Assembly: GCF_008386395.1 (NCBI RefSeq)
Contig: NZ_CP043761.1
Location: 124,001 to 188,000, forward strand
DNA length: 64,000 bases
Direction: 5' to 3'
Source: Paenibacillus sp. 37
GTDB taxonomy: Bacteria > Bacillota > Bacilli > Paenibacillales > Paenibacillaceae
Below are positions 40,427-48,005 of this stretch, in pieces (the first letter of the stretch is position 1; each line of letters opens with the position of its first letter). A model generated the notes under the pieces. The model had not been told where the DNA came from and ran no database searches. It saw only the letters and a program-made list of their open reading frames with translations. The position numbers and the translations under genes were made by a program.

Positions 40427-42004
40427 ATGACAAGAAAAGGGAGTCTAAAGAAGTTGATGGGTTTGGCGCTTACAGCAGTAATGGGCGTCTCACTACTTGC
40501 GGGGTGCTCATCTGCAGATAACAAATCAGCAGAAGGCGGAGCATCCGGTGATGGAAAACGCGTCACATTAAAGGTGGAGCTTTTCGACCGTGGTAAAACA
40601 CCTTCTCAGTACACGATCTCAAATAACTTTATCTCTCAAATGATTCAAAAGAACTTTGGTGATCCGAACAACATTGACGTACAGTTCGTACCTGTTCAAC
40701 GTTCTGAGGAAGTAACCAAGCTGAATGTCCTGATGGCTAGTGCTTCGGACGTTCCGGATATTGTCTTCGTTTATGACTCCAGCGTGTTTTACCGCTATGC
40801 ACAACAAGGCGGGTTGACAGATGTAGGTGATCTGGTTAATCAGTATGGACCGAATCTGAAAAAGTTTTTGGGTGAAGATACATTAAAGTTTGGTCAAGTG
40901 GAGGGACAGCAGTTTGCTATACCGGGTAAACGTGCGATTACAGCGCGGTACAGCTCCTTCATTCGTCAAGATTGGTTAGATAAGCTGGGAATGCCAGCAC
41001 CTCAAACAACAGATGAGTTGTATAACACATTGAAAGCTTTTAAAGAAAAAGATCCTGGCAATGTGGGAAGTCAAAACATTCCTATGGGTTTTGCGCTTGC
41101 ACCAGCTTCCTATGAACCACTCATCTATTCTTTCATTAAGCCGATCGCTGGTGATAAGACTTATGCTCAACGCTATGAACTGCCTTTGCATGAAGGATTC
41201 AAAGAATCTATGCAGTTCTTGAACAAGCTATACAACGAAGGATTGATCAGTAAGGATTTCAGCTTGGATAAGGATAAAACCCAGTTAAACAAAGACGTTG
41301 CAAATGGAAATACTGGTTTCTTCTCTGAAGATGTGGACTCTATTTTCTGGCCAGATGGATCTTATGATCTGTTGAAAACAAACAAACCAGACAGCAACTT
41401 GGCTCCGCTCGATGCATACACCAATGCGAATGCTGATGGAAAACATATCAAGTCCCGTTATGGTTCGAATGGTATGTACATCATGATTCCGAAGAGCAGC
41501 GAACGTGCCGCAGAAGCAATTAAATATCTGGATTGGATGGCTTCCGATAAAAACCTCACTGCCATTTATGATGGCGTGGAAGGCGAGAACTATGATCTGG
41601 TAGACGGCATTCCGGTTGCTAAAGCAGACGCTACTCAAGAAGCAAAAGATCGTCTGTTCAATGCAGGAGATACCGCGATTATTTCGAACGGTAAAAACCT
41701 TGGTGATCAAGCACAAAATGAAAAAGCTTGGATCATGGGATTCCCTCCAGCGAATCAGGAAATTTTGAAAAAAGCACTTGAAGTTGCAAACACAGATACG
41801 GTTGGGCCAATTGTTTTCAGCAAGCCAATTCAGACAGAGATGAAGTATAGCACAGCACTGACAGACAAATTGGACGTTATTATCGTAAAAACAGCGATGG
41901 CAAAACCTGAAGAATTCGATGCTGTATTTGAAAAAGAAATGGCTGACTACATGTCCTTGGGTGGAACAGAGCTGAAAAAAGAATTGGAAGCTGCTGAACA
42001 ATAA
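40427..42004 (+). CDS. ABC-importer solute-binding lipoprotein (LplA type)
   Basis: Extracytoplasmic sugar-binding lipoprotein of about 525 aa. The signal peptide ends in the lipobox SLLAGC with the acylated Cys27, followed by a Ser/Gly/Asp-rich linker. The body resembles the large LplA/family 1 binding proteins (QNFGDPNNIDV-like segment, VLMASASDVPDIVF, FIRQDWLDKLGMPAPQTTDELY). I use the ATG at 40427 because AAAGGGGA lies eight bases before it; the ATG at 40418 overlaps this ribosome site. It is first in the operon with the two permeases. The ligand is unknown; oligosaccharides such as those from plant or host polymers are likely for the family. Confidence 0.92.
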   Translation: MTRKGSLKKLMGLALTAVMGVSLLAGCSSADNKSAEGGASGDGKRVTLKVELFDRGKTPSQYTISNNFISQMIQKNFGDPNNIDVQFVPVQRSEEVTKLNVLMASASDVPDIVFVYDSSVFYRYAQQGGLTDVGDLVNQYGPNLKKFLGEDTLKFGQVEGQQFAIPGKRAITARYSSFIRQDWLDKLGMPAPQTTDELYNTLKAFKEKDPGNVGSQNIPMGFALAPASYEPLIYSFIKPIAGDKTYAQRYELPLHEGFKESMQFLNKLYNEGLISKDFSLDKDKTQLNKDVANGNTGFFSEDVDSIFWPDGSYDLLKTNKPDSNLAPLDAYTNANADGKHIKSRYGSNGMYIMIPKSSERAAEAIKYLDWMASDKNLTAIYDGVEGENYDLVDGIPVAKADATQEAKDRLFNAGDTAIISNGKNLGDQAQNEKAWIMGFPPANQEILKKALEVANTDTVGPIVFSKPIQTEMKYSTALTDKLDVIIVKTAMAKPEEFDAVFEKEMADYMSLGGTELKKELEAAEQ

Positions 42005-42048
42005 GTTTGAACAAAATGTGTGTAAATTGAAGTGTTTCGATGAAGCCT

Positions 42049-42070
42049 GTGCCGCCTCTCGGGCGGCGGC
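42049..42070 (+). other. GC-rich intergenic hairpin after the binding-protein gene
   Basis: GCCGCC (42051-42056) pairs with GGCGGC (42062-42067) around TCTCG, in an otherwise AT-rich spacer and without a T run. It would protect the binding-protein mRNA from decay, giving more binding protein than permease. Confidence 0.65.
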
Positions 42071-42106
42071 ATAGCGTTTCTTCGTTTGTGAGGAGGAGAG
42101 AGAGAC

Positions 42107-43003
42107 ATGACCACATACTTGAAGAGATACTGGCAACTGTATGCGTTAATTTCACTGCCCCTTATTTATTTTATCATTTTCCGATACGGACCAATGTACG
42201 GTGTGCAGATCGCTTTTAAAGATTTTAACCTGTTTCAAGGTATTAACGGTAGTGAATGGATCGGCTTCGATGCTTTTCGTGAGGTATTTGCAATGCCGGA
42301 CTTCTACACTACGCTACGTAACACATTTATGCTGAATTTTCTTGATCTGATCGTTTCATTCCCTGCTCCAATCATTCTGGCCATTATGCTCTATGAGGTA
42401 AGGTTTAAATGGTTTAAGAAAATTTCACAGACCATTTTGTACATTCCTCACTTTATCTCCTGGGTTATCATCGGGGGAATTGTATACCAATTGTTTGGTA
42501 ATCAATCCGGTATGGTTAACGGTATTCTGGAAAGTATGGGCCTAAATTCAATTCCGTTTTTGACAGAGAAAAACCCTTGGCTTGTTACTTACCTGTTCAC
42601 AGGTGTGTGGCAAAGTGCTGGGTGGGGAACCATTCTATATCTGGCTGCATTAACCGGCGTTAACAAGGAATTGTTCGAGGCAGCTGAAATTGATGGTGCA
42701 ACGCGGCTGAAGAGAATCTGGCATATTACACTGCCAAGTATTAAACCAACCATTGTAACCTTGCTTATCCTTAATCTCGGAAATATGGTCAGCATCGGTT
42801 TTGACCGGCCTTATGTTATTGGTAATACGGCTGTTCGTGAATATTCCGATGTACTCAGTACCTTTGTATACAGAATGGGTATACAGTCTGGACAGTATAC
42901 ACTTGCAACGGTTGTCGGCTTATTCCAGGCTGTTGTCGGATTGATCTTTGTACTCGGCTCAAACTATATCTCGAAGAAAACAACTGGTGAAGGAATATTA
43001 TAA
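42107..43003 (+). CDS. ABC-importer permease 1 (LplB type)
   Basis: CUT1-family permease of 298 aa with six hydrophobic segments, the first at about residues 12-32 (LYALISLPLIYFIIF). The cytoplasmic EAA loop, EAAEIDGATRLKRIWHITLPSIKP, is the contact to the ATPase. RYGPMYGVQIAFKDFN is typical of LplB/YtcP-like permeases. GAGGAGGAG precedes the ATG. It pairs with the next gene. No ATPase gene lies in the operon, so the MsmX-type ATPase at 23.5 kb is the obvious candidate. Confidence 0.94.
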   Translation: MTTYLKRYWQLYALISLPLIYFIIFRYGPMYGVQIAFKDFNLFQGINGSEWIGFDAFREVFAMPDFYTTLRNTFMLNFLDLIVSFPAPIILAIMLYEVRFKWFKKISQTILYIPHFISWVIIGGIVYQLFGNQSGMVNGILESMGLNSIPFLTEKNPWLVTYLFTGVWQSAGWGTILYLAALTGVNKELFEAAEIDGATRLKRIWHITLPSIKPTIVTLLILNLGNMVSIGFDRPYVIGNTAVREYSDVLSTFVYRMGIQSGQYTLATVVGLFQAVVGLIFVLGSNYISKKTTGEGIL

Positions 43004-43078
43004 TTTTAGGAAAATAATAAAATTTGTTACATTTGGTTTGTTGAACGTATAGACCATCAGTAAAGGAGTTGTGCGCAG

Positions 43079-43951
43079 ATGAGTGACCGCACCTCGAACC
43101 GGATTTTTGATATTGTCAATGTCTCCTTTATCACCTTGTTTGTTATATTCTGTCTTGCTCCGTTTCTGCACACGATTGCGATATCGTTAAGTTCAAACCG
43201 GGCCATTACATCAGGTGAAGTAACCATCTTCCCCAAGGAATTTAACTGGGATGCATATGGGCAAGTATTTTCGGATCATTCCATGATCTATTCACTAGGC
43301 TTCACCACGGTTCTTACGATAGCTACGACAGCGCTGTGCATGTTGTTTACCATTGCTGCAGCGTACCCGCTCACGAAGAAAAAATTAAAAGGTCGTAAAA
43401 TGTTTATGTACGTCATCATCATCACCATGTTCTTCAGCGGAGGGATTATTCCCGAATATTTGCTGATTCGTGACCTACATTTGCTGAATTCCGTTTGGGC
43501 TTTGATTCTACCAGGATTAGTGAGTCCGTTTAACTTGATTATCCTGATCTCCTTTTTCCGTGGCATTCCAGAAAGTCTGGAAGAATCCGCTGAGATTGAT
43601 GGAAGTTCGCATGTGCATACGCTCTTTAAAATCATTTTGCCGCTATCTATGCCAGTAATTGCTACACTCTCTCTGTTCTATGCGGTTGGACGCTGGAATG
43701 GCTTCCAGGATTCCCTGATGTACATCACTGATCCGAAGTTATATCCATTGCAACTGAAGCTCTATCAAATGGTACAGAACAACATGATAAGTGAGCTTAC
43801 ATTGCTTGAAGGTGCAAGCCGAACAAGATTAACTCCAGAGAGTCTTAAGGCTGCAACGGTCGTGTTCGCAACGGTACCTATCCTACTAGTATATCCATGG
43901 TTGCAAAAGTACTTCGTCAGCGGTGCGATGCTGGGAGCGGTTAAAGGGTAA
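43079..43951 (+). CDS. ABC-importer permease 2 (LplC/YtcP type)
   Basis: Second permease of the importer, 290 aa, six hydrophobic segments. Its EAA-type loop reads ESLEESAEIDGSSHVHTLFKIILPLSMP. The N terminus RIFDIVNVSFITLFVIFCLAPFLHTIAISLS and the C terminus KYFVSGAMLGAVKG are characteristic of this subfamily. AAAGGAGTTG precedes the ATG. It follows permease 1 after 75 bases and precedes a sugar-isomerase-like gene. Confidence 0.94.
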   Translation: MSDRTSNRIFDIVNVSFITLFVIFCLAPFLHTIAISLSSNRAITSGEVTIFPKEFNWDAYGQVFSDHSMIYSLGFTTVLTIATTALCMLFTIAAAYPLTKKKLKGRKMFMYVIIITMFFSGGIIPEYLLIRDLHLLNSVWALILPGLVSPFNLIILISFFRGIPESLEESAEIDGSSHVHTLFKIILPLSMPVIATLSLFYAVGRWNGFQDSLMYITDPKLYPLQLKLYQMVQNNMISELTLLEGASRTRLTPESLKAATVVFATVPILLVYPWLQKYFVSGAMLGAVKG

Positions 43952-44007
43952 TTTCGTAGTCCCTATACACGCTAAACATCACAATTGGGGAGGAGAAGGA
44001 GCGTAAT

Positions 44008-44958
44008 ATGCAGGGAAGAGATAAGGGAGAATACTCATTCTCCACATGCTGGAATATCCGAAAACATGATGTCGGGGAAGCTATGATTCGGGAGATTGCG
44101 GATCTAGACTTTCGTCGGGTGGAGCTAAATTACAATGTAACGAAAGAAATGCTCAAAACGATTGAGCCGATGATCGAGCGCGGGGAGATCGGGGTGTCCA
44201 GTGTGCACAATACATTCCCTCATGACCCTGATCCCGATTATGGAACGGATTCCATCCTGCTCGGCTTCGAAGATGAAGTGAAACGCAAACGGGCGATCGA
44301 ATTATTGGTAGAGTCGGCTGAATATGCCCAGCGTTATGGGGGAGAAGCTGTTGTTGTGCACCCCGGAGAGGTGCCTTTTCCTCAAGATATCAGCAAAGAC
44401 CTTGGAAAGATCTATAACGAGGAAGGTCCGGACTCACCGAAGTATCGCAGCAAATGGGCTGAATTGATGGAGCGGCGGGAAGCCCTCAGTTCAGGGTATG
44501 TGGAGAAAATTATCGCCAGTCTGGATGAGGTATGCAATCGGGCGGCAGCTAAAGGTCTGGATGTTCGTTTTGGCATCGAGACAAGATCGAGACCACAACA
44601 GATTCCTACCCTTGCCGAAGCCAAGACTATCATCGCAGCTCTCAAAGGAGCTCCGGTTGGTATCTGGTACGATACAGGTCATGCCATCATGATGGACCGA
44701 ATGGGCCTTTATGACAGTGTGGGAGAAATGCAAGGCCTGATGGATGATATCGTAGGGGTCCATATCCATGAGACACTTGGTCTCTCTGACCACTGGTGCC
44801 CGTATGTACACAGTAAGGATATGAACTTCTATGATGCCTATCTGCCGATGATTCGCCGCGCACAGGTGAAGGTATATGAGTTGAAGTCTGCATGTAAGGC
44901 AGAAGAGATCCATGAGAGTCATGACTTGCTTATGAAGAAGCTTGGAGTGACAGAGTAG
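44008..44958 (+). CDS. Sugar phosphate isomerase/epimerase-like TIM-barrel protein
   Basis: Protein of 316 aa of the xylose-isomerase-like / AP endonuclease 2 superfamily. The probable metal-binding positions are VVVHPGEV, RFGIETRSRPQQIP, GIWYDTGHAIMMDRMG and VGVHIHETLG, which supply Glu, His and Asp ligands at the ends of barrel strands. There is no signal peptide, so it acts in the cytoplasm on the imported sugar or a derivative. GGAGGAGAAGGAG precedes the ATG. It lies 56 bases after permease 2 in the same direction. Whether it is an isomerase, epimerase or something else cannot be read from sequence. Confidence 0.85.
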   Translation: MQGRDKGEYSFSTCWNIRKHDVGEAMIREIADLDFRRVELNYNVTKEMLKTIEPMIERGEIGVSSVHNTFPHDPDPDYGTDSILLGFEDEVKRKRAIELLVESAEYAQRYGGEAVVVHPGEVPFPQDISKDLGKIYNEEGPDSPKYRSKWAELMERREALSSGYVEKIIASLDEVCNRAAAKGLDVRFGIETRSRPQQIPTLAEAKTIIAALKGAPVGIWYDTGHAIMMDRMGLYDSVGEMQGLMDDIVGVHIHETLGLSDHWCPYVHSKDMNFYDAYLPMIRRAQVKVYELKSACKAEEIHESHDLLMKKLGVTE

Positions 44959-44973
44959 GCGCGGTGATGTGGG

Positions 44974-45014
44974 AAACAGTTTGCATGTTCACAGCATGTG
45001 TTTAACGACTGTTT
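44974..45014 (+). terminator. Hairpin after the isomerase-like gene
   Basis: AAACAGT (44974-44980) pairs with ACTGTTT (45008-45014) and contains a second small CATG/CATG pairing. The T run is short (TTTT), so it is a weak terminator at best. Confidence 0.4.
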
Positions 45015-45214
45015 TCTCAGTGACAGTGACCCATAAATAATGTAGTAAAACAAGCGCAGATTTTCTAGCGACTTATGTAGAAATATGATATATACTGACG
45101 AGAAAAATGAACTCACCTACGGGCGGTATGAGTAGGCTTCCGGTCTGAATTGAAGGCACTGAAGCAACATACTCTGCACATCGGGAGAATGCATTGGTAT
45201 GGAGGGGACTGCAC

Positions 45215-46966
45215 ATGTACAAACAACTGGTGGACAGTAATGATAGAGCGGTAGAAAGAGGCATATCCCGGCAGATGCTTGACCCGGAAAGCCGTTACTA
45301 TGGAGGGACAATTGATCCCTTCACAGGTGTTGCCTGGGTCAACCATACGACTGGAACGCCCACGGATATGTGTTACTGGGGAGCTGCAATCTCCAATCCG
45401 GACTCTATCTATTACCGGGATGAATCGTTGTTAAATCGACTACTGTTAGCTACGGAATTTGTACTCCGCTTCCAGCATGAAGACGGTTCAATATCGCCTG
45501 GCTGGACCAATTACCATTCCCCTCCGGATACTGCATTTGTCGTTGTAGGGTATTCACAGTTGTATCAGCTTCTTCAGCAGCAAGAATGGGAGCCGCTTCA
45601 ACCCGTATTGAACAATATGAGGCTATTCTTGGAACGTACAATCCCAACCATGCTAACAGGAGGTTGTCATACGCCTAATCATCGCTGGGTGTTATGCGCG
45701 GCGCTTGGTTTCTTGCATGAAATTTTTGGTGTGGAGGAAGCTGTGCAGCGCGCAGAGCAGTGGCTGGCAGAAGGCATGGATATTACACCCGATGGGGAGT
45801 GGACCGAACGAAGCAACGGAATCTATAATGCGGTAAGCGACATTATGCTCATTCATGCGGCACGTCTGCTCAAGCGTCCAGAGTTGCTAGAGCCGGTCCG
45901 TCTAAATCTTCGTATGATGGTGTATCTGGTCCATCCAACGGGTGAAATCGTTACGGATTATTCAGGGCGACAGGATCTGGGCAGTGTTCATGATCTGTCA
46001 CCTTACTATCTGCCTTATGCCATTTTGGCTCGGCTGGACGGTGACCCACTCTTTGCCGGTATGGCAGCCTGGGCTGGAGATACATTGACCGATCCGGGAG
46101 TATGTTCGGTGAATACACTCATTCGATTAATGCTTGAGCCGGGGCTTCAGCAGACGAATAATACACGTGATGCATTACCGGAACAGTATGAGGTCATGCT
46201 GAATGAACATTTTGTACGGGGCGAATATTTGAAAAAGATGGACTCAGTAGGGCATCACGGACGTATCTCGCACAGTCGGATGCATACGGATTTTGGTGCT
46301 CCGGTAGCCCGAATTCGGGATGGCGCCACTAGTGTGACTGTGATGACAGAAGTTCCTTCTTTCTTCGCTCTTCGTCATGGCAAGGTGCGCCTGCTGGCTG
46401 TGCAACTGGCATCTTACTTTAATCCAGGGTATGTACCTATGCAGCAAATGACGAGGCTGTCCGAAGGGTATCGATTAACTGGTAAGCAGAAAAAAGGTTA
46501 CTACGGCCCAATCCCTGCAAACATGCTGCCAGAATCGGCTGCAACAGCCATCAGTCCATGGTACTTGTTACCTCATCAGAGTCGTCAGCTTACTCATGAG
46601 CAGACATTCCGTGTAGGAGCAGAATTACAGCCAACGGAAAACGGATGGAGCATGCATCTATCTGGACAGGAACCGGAGGACATTATGATGCAGTTATCCT
46701 TTGTATTCGGAAGCGAAGGTGAGCTGACCTGTGAGGACGCGATTGAAACGAGTGAGGGTCACTATTTGTGGAAAGGCGGCTCGTTACGCTATACCTGCGG
46801 AGAAGACTGGTTGGAGATCACCGGGGGAGAGATGGGACATCTGGCGGCAACGGTACGTGAGGCAAAACTGCCGGACAAGTGTAAGGTTGTGCTGGTCAAT
46901 TTCATGACGCCGTTTGATAAAACCATTCAAATTTCACTTTCTCCTTCGATGGGGTTAAAGCTTTAA
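45215..46966 (+). CDS. Large cytoplasmic protein of unknown function, alpha/alpha-toroid-like
   Basis: I do not recognise this 583-aa protein. Residues ~1-330 look like helical repeats with many Trp, Tyr, His and Asn residues (SISPGWTNYHSP, GGCHTPNHRWVLCAALGFLHEIFG, EWTERSNGIYNAVSDIMLIHAARLL), which is the look of (alpha/alpha)6-barrel glycoside hydrolases or polysaccharide lyases. The remainder is predicted beta-rich (MHTDFGAPVARIRDGATSVTVM onwards). There is no signal peptide. The ATG at 45215 has GGAGGGG seven bases upstream; the TTG at 45194 does not. Downstream of an importer and a TIM-barrel enzyme, it probably cleaves the imported oligosaccharide. This is inference. Confidence 0.7.
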   Translation: MYKQLVDSNDRAVERGISRQMLDPESRYYGGTIDPFTGVAWVNHTTGTPTDMCYWGAAISNPDSIYYRDESLLNRLLLATEFVLRFQHEDGSISPGWTNYHSPPDTAFVVVGYSQLYQLLQQQEWEPLQPVLNNMRLFLERTIPTMLTGGCHTPNHRWVLCAALGFLHEIFGVEEAVQRAEQWLAEGMDITPDGEWTERSNGIYNAVSDIMLIHAARLLKRPELLEPVRLNLRMMVYLVHPTGEIVTDYSGRQDLGSVHDLSPYYLPYAILARLDGDPLFAGMAAWAGDTLTDPGVCSVNTLIRLMLEPGLQQTNNTRDALPEQYEVMLNEHFVRGEYLKKMDSVGHHGRISHSRMHTDFGAPVARIRDGATSVTVMTEVPSFFALRHGKVRLLAVQLASYFNPGYVPMQQMTRLSEGYRLTGKQKKGYYGPIPANMLPESAATAISPWYLLPHQSRQLTHEQTFRVGAELQPTENGWSMHLSGQEPEDIMMQLSFVFGSEGELTCEDAIETSEGHYLWKGGSLRYTCGEDWLEITGGEMGHLAATVREAKLPDKCKVVLVNFMTPFDKTIQISLSPSMGLKL

Positions 46967-46996
46967 ATCTGTTGGATCTTTAAAGCCGTAACAGTT

Positions 46997-47032
46997 AGAA
47001 GACCGAGCCTATGGAATCGGTCTTCTTTTTTT
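46997..47032 (+). terminator. Terminator of the carbohydrate operon
   Basis: AGAAGACCGA (46997-47006) pairs perfectly with TCGGTCTTCT (47017-47026), followed by Ts. Confidence 0.94.
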
Positions 47033-47106
47033 ACGAATGACTGCAATTAACGTTCTAAAATGATATTCCCACTGTCCAGATCAGTCCAATAATATATGAA
47101 CTATTA

Positions 47107-47559
47107 TCATTCCAGTTGCTCTAACGCAGTTTCGATTCGTTTAGTGAACAGAGGATCATCTTTGGTTTTGCTCCAGTAAACGACAAGAACATTTCCTTTC
47201 TCATATAGAAAAGGGAATGTTGTGAATTGGGCGCTTTCCATATGTCTATTGAATTCTTTTGTCTCGTTGATGCGATCCTTTTCAGAATTGAAAATATAAA
47301 AATGTATAAACTCAGGGCTATAGGGTTCATCTTCCACGGGTACTTCAACGGAGTACACCTCAGGTACAACATCATTTAATTTCAAAGGATACCCGGTTAT
47401 ACCAAAGGACACTAAATCCAGTTCTTGAGACTCGAGCGCTCTCAGCACATCCTCTAATGTGAACTTATTTTCTATGTTTTCTATATCTTTTGAACATCCA
47501 TTCAAAGCAAACAAGCAGATTAAGATGAATACAATTGGTTTTATCTTCGAGATCGTCAA
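47107..47559 (-). CDS. Small lipoprotein of unknown function
   Basis: Protein of 150 aa with a lipoprotein signal peptide: positive start, hydrophobic IVFILICLFAL, lipobox LNGC, then a charged mature part with no family motif I recognise. It should be lipidated by Lgt and anchored outside the membrane. The start is TTG, supported by AAGGAG eight bases upstream on the reverse strand. It is the only reverse-strand gene between the S8 protease and clpP, is alone, and lies against the end of the carbohydrate operon. Base composition is AT-rich compared with neighbours, which may indicate transfer. Confidence 0.75.
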   Translation of the reverse strand: MTISKIKPIVFILICLFALNGCSKDIENIENKFTLEDVLRALESQELDLVSFGITGYPLKLNDVVPEVYSVEVPVEDEPYSPEFIHFYIFNSEKDRINETKEFNRHMESAQFTTFPFLYEKGNVLVVYWSKTKDDPLFTKRIETALEQLE

Positions 47560-47692
47560 TATAACATCTCCTTAAAATAATAATGATGTGTCTTTATTTT
47601 TAATTACATACGCGAAAAAGAGGCTGACGGTCAGAGCTAATATACGTTGTTTGATTTTTAATGGAGATAAACCACTAAAAAGGACGATAAGG

Positions 47693-47726
47693 ATAATAAT
47701 ACCATGTACTACACTCGTATTATTAT
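47693..47726. repeat. Inverted repeat in the divergent spacer
   Basis: ATAATAATAC pairs with GTATTATTAT across a 14-base loop. Without a T run or nearby gene end it is not a clear terminator. It may be an operator or cruciform-like element for the lipoprotein promoter. Confidence 0.6.
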
Positions 47727-47933
47727 AACCGGACCGAATCCAGTTAGACGTCCCGTAAGTGATAAGAAGGGACTAATGTAATACTGCAAATAGATCCTTG
47801 GCAAGCGAGTGCAGGAGTCTCTAGGAAAAGATGGGTTTCCTTTGAATAAACAACGCTCCAAGGTGATAGGTTTCCGCAAAATGGAATATCATCTTCCTTT
47901 GCATTTTTTTCATAAACGACATGAAACTACATA

Positions 47934-47964
47934 TTGAGAAGTGGGCCTTAAGATGTGGTATACT
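47934..47964 (+). promoter_or_regulatory. Promoter of the TPR-trxB region
   Basis: TGGTATACT (47956-47964) is an extended -10; TTGAGA at 47934-47939 is 19 bases upstream. It is 42 bases before the TPR start. Confidence 0.65.
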
Positions 47965-48005
47965 GAAGAGTATGAATGAAATGCAAAGAGGAGGTGCCTT
48001 GGAAG

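Larger units (their letters stand above)
47560..48005. other. Divergent spacer between the lipoprotein and the TPR protein
   Basis: An AT-rich gap of 446 bases with a perfect 10-bp inverted repeat (47693-47726) and the promoter at 47934-47964. A weaker GTCCC/GGGAC pair lies near 47752-47775. No gene is seen. Confidence 0.6.
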
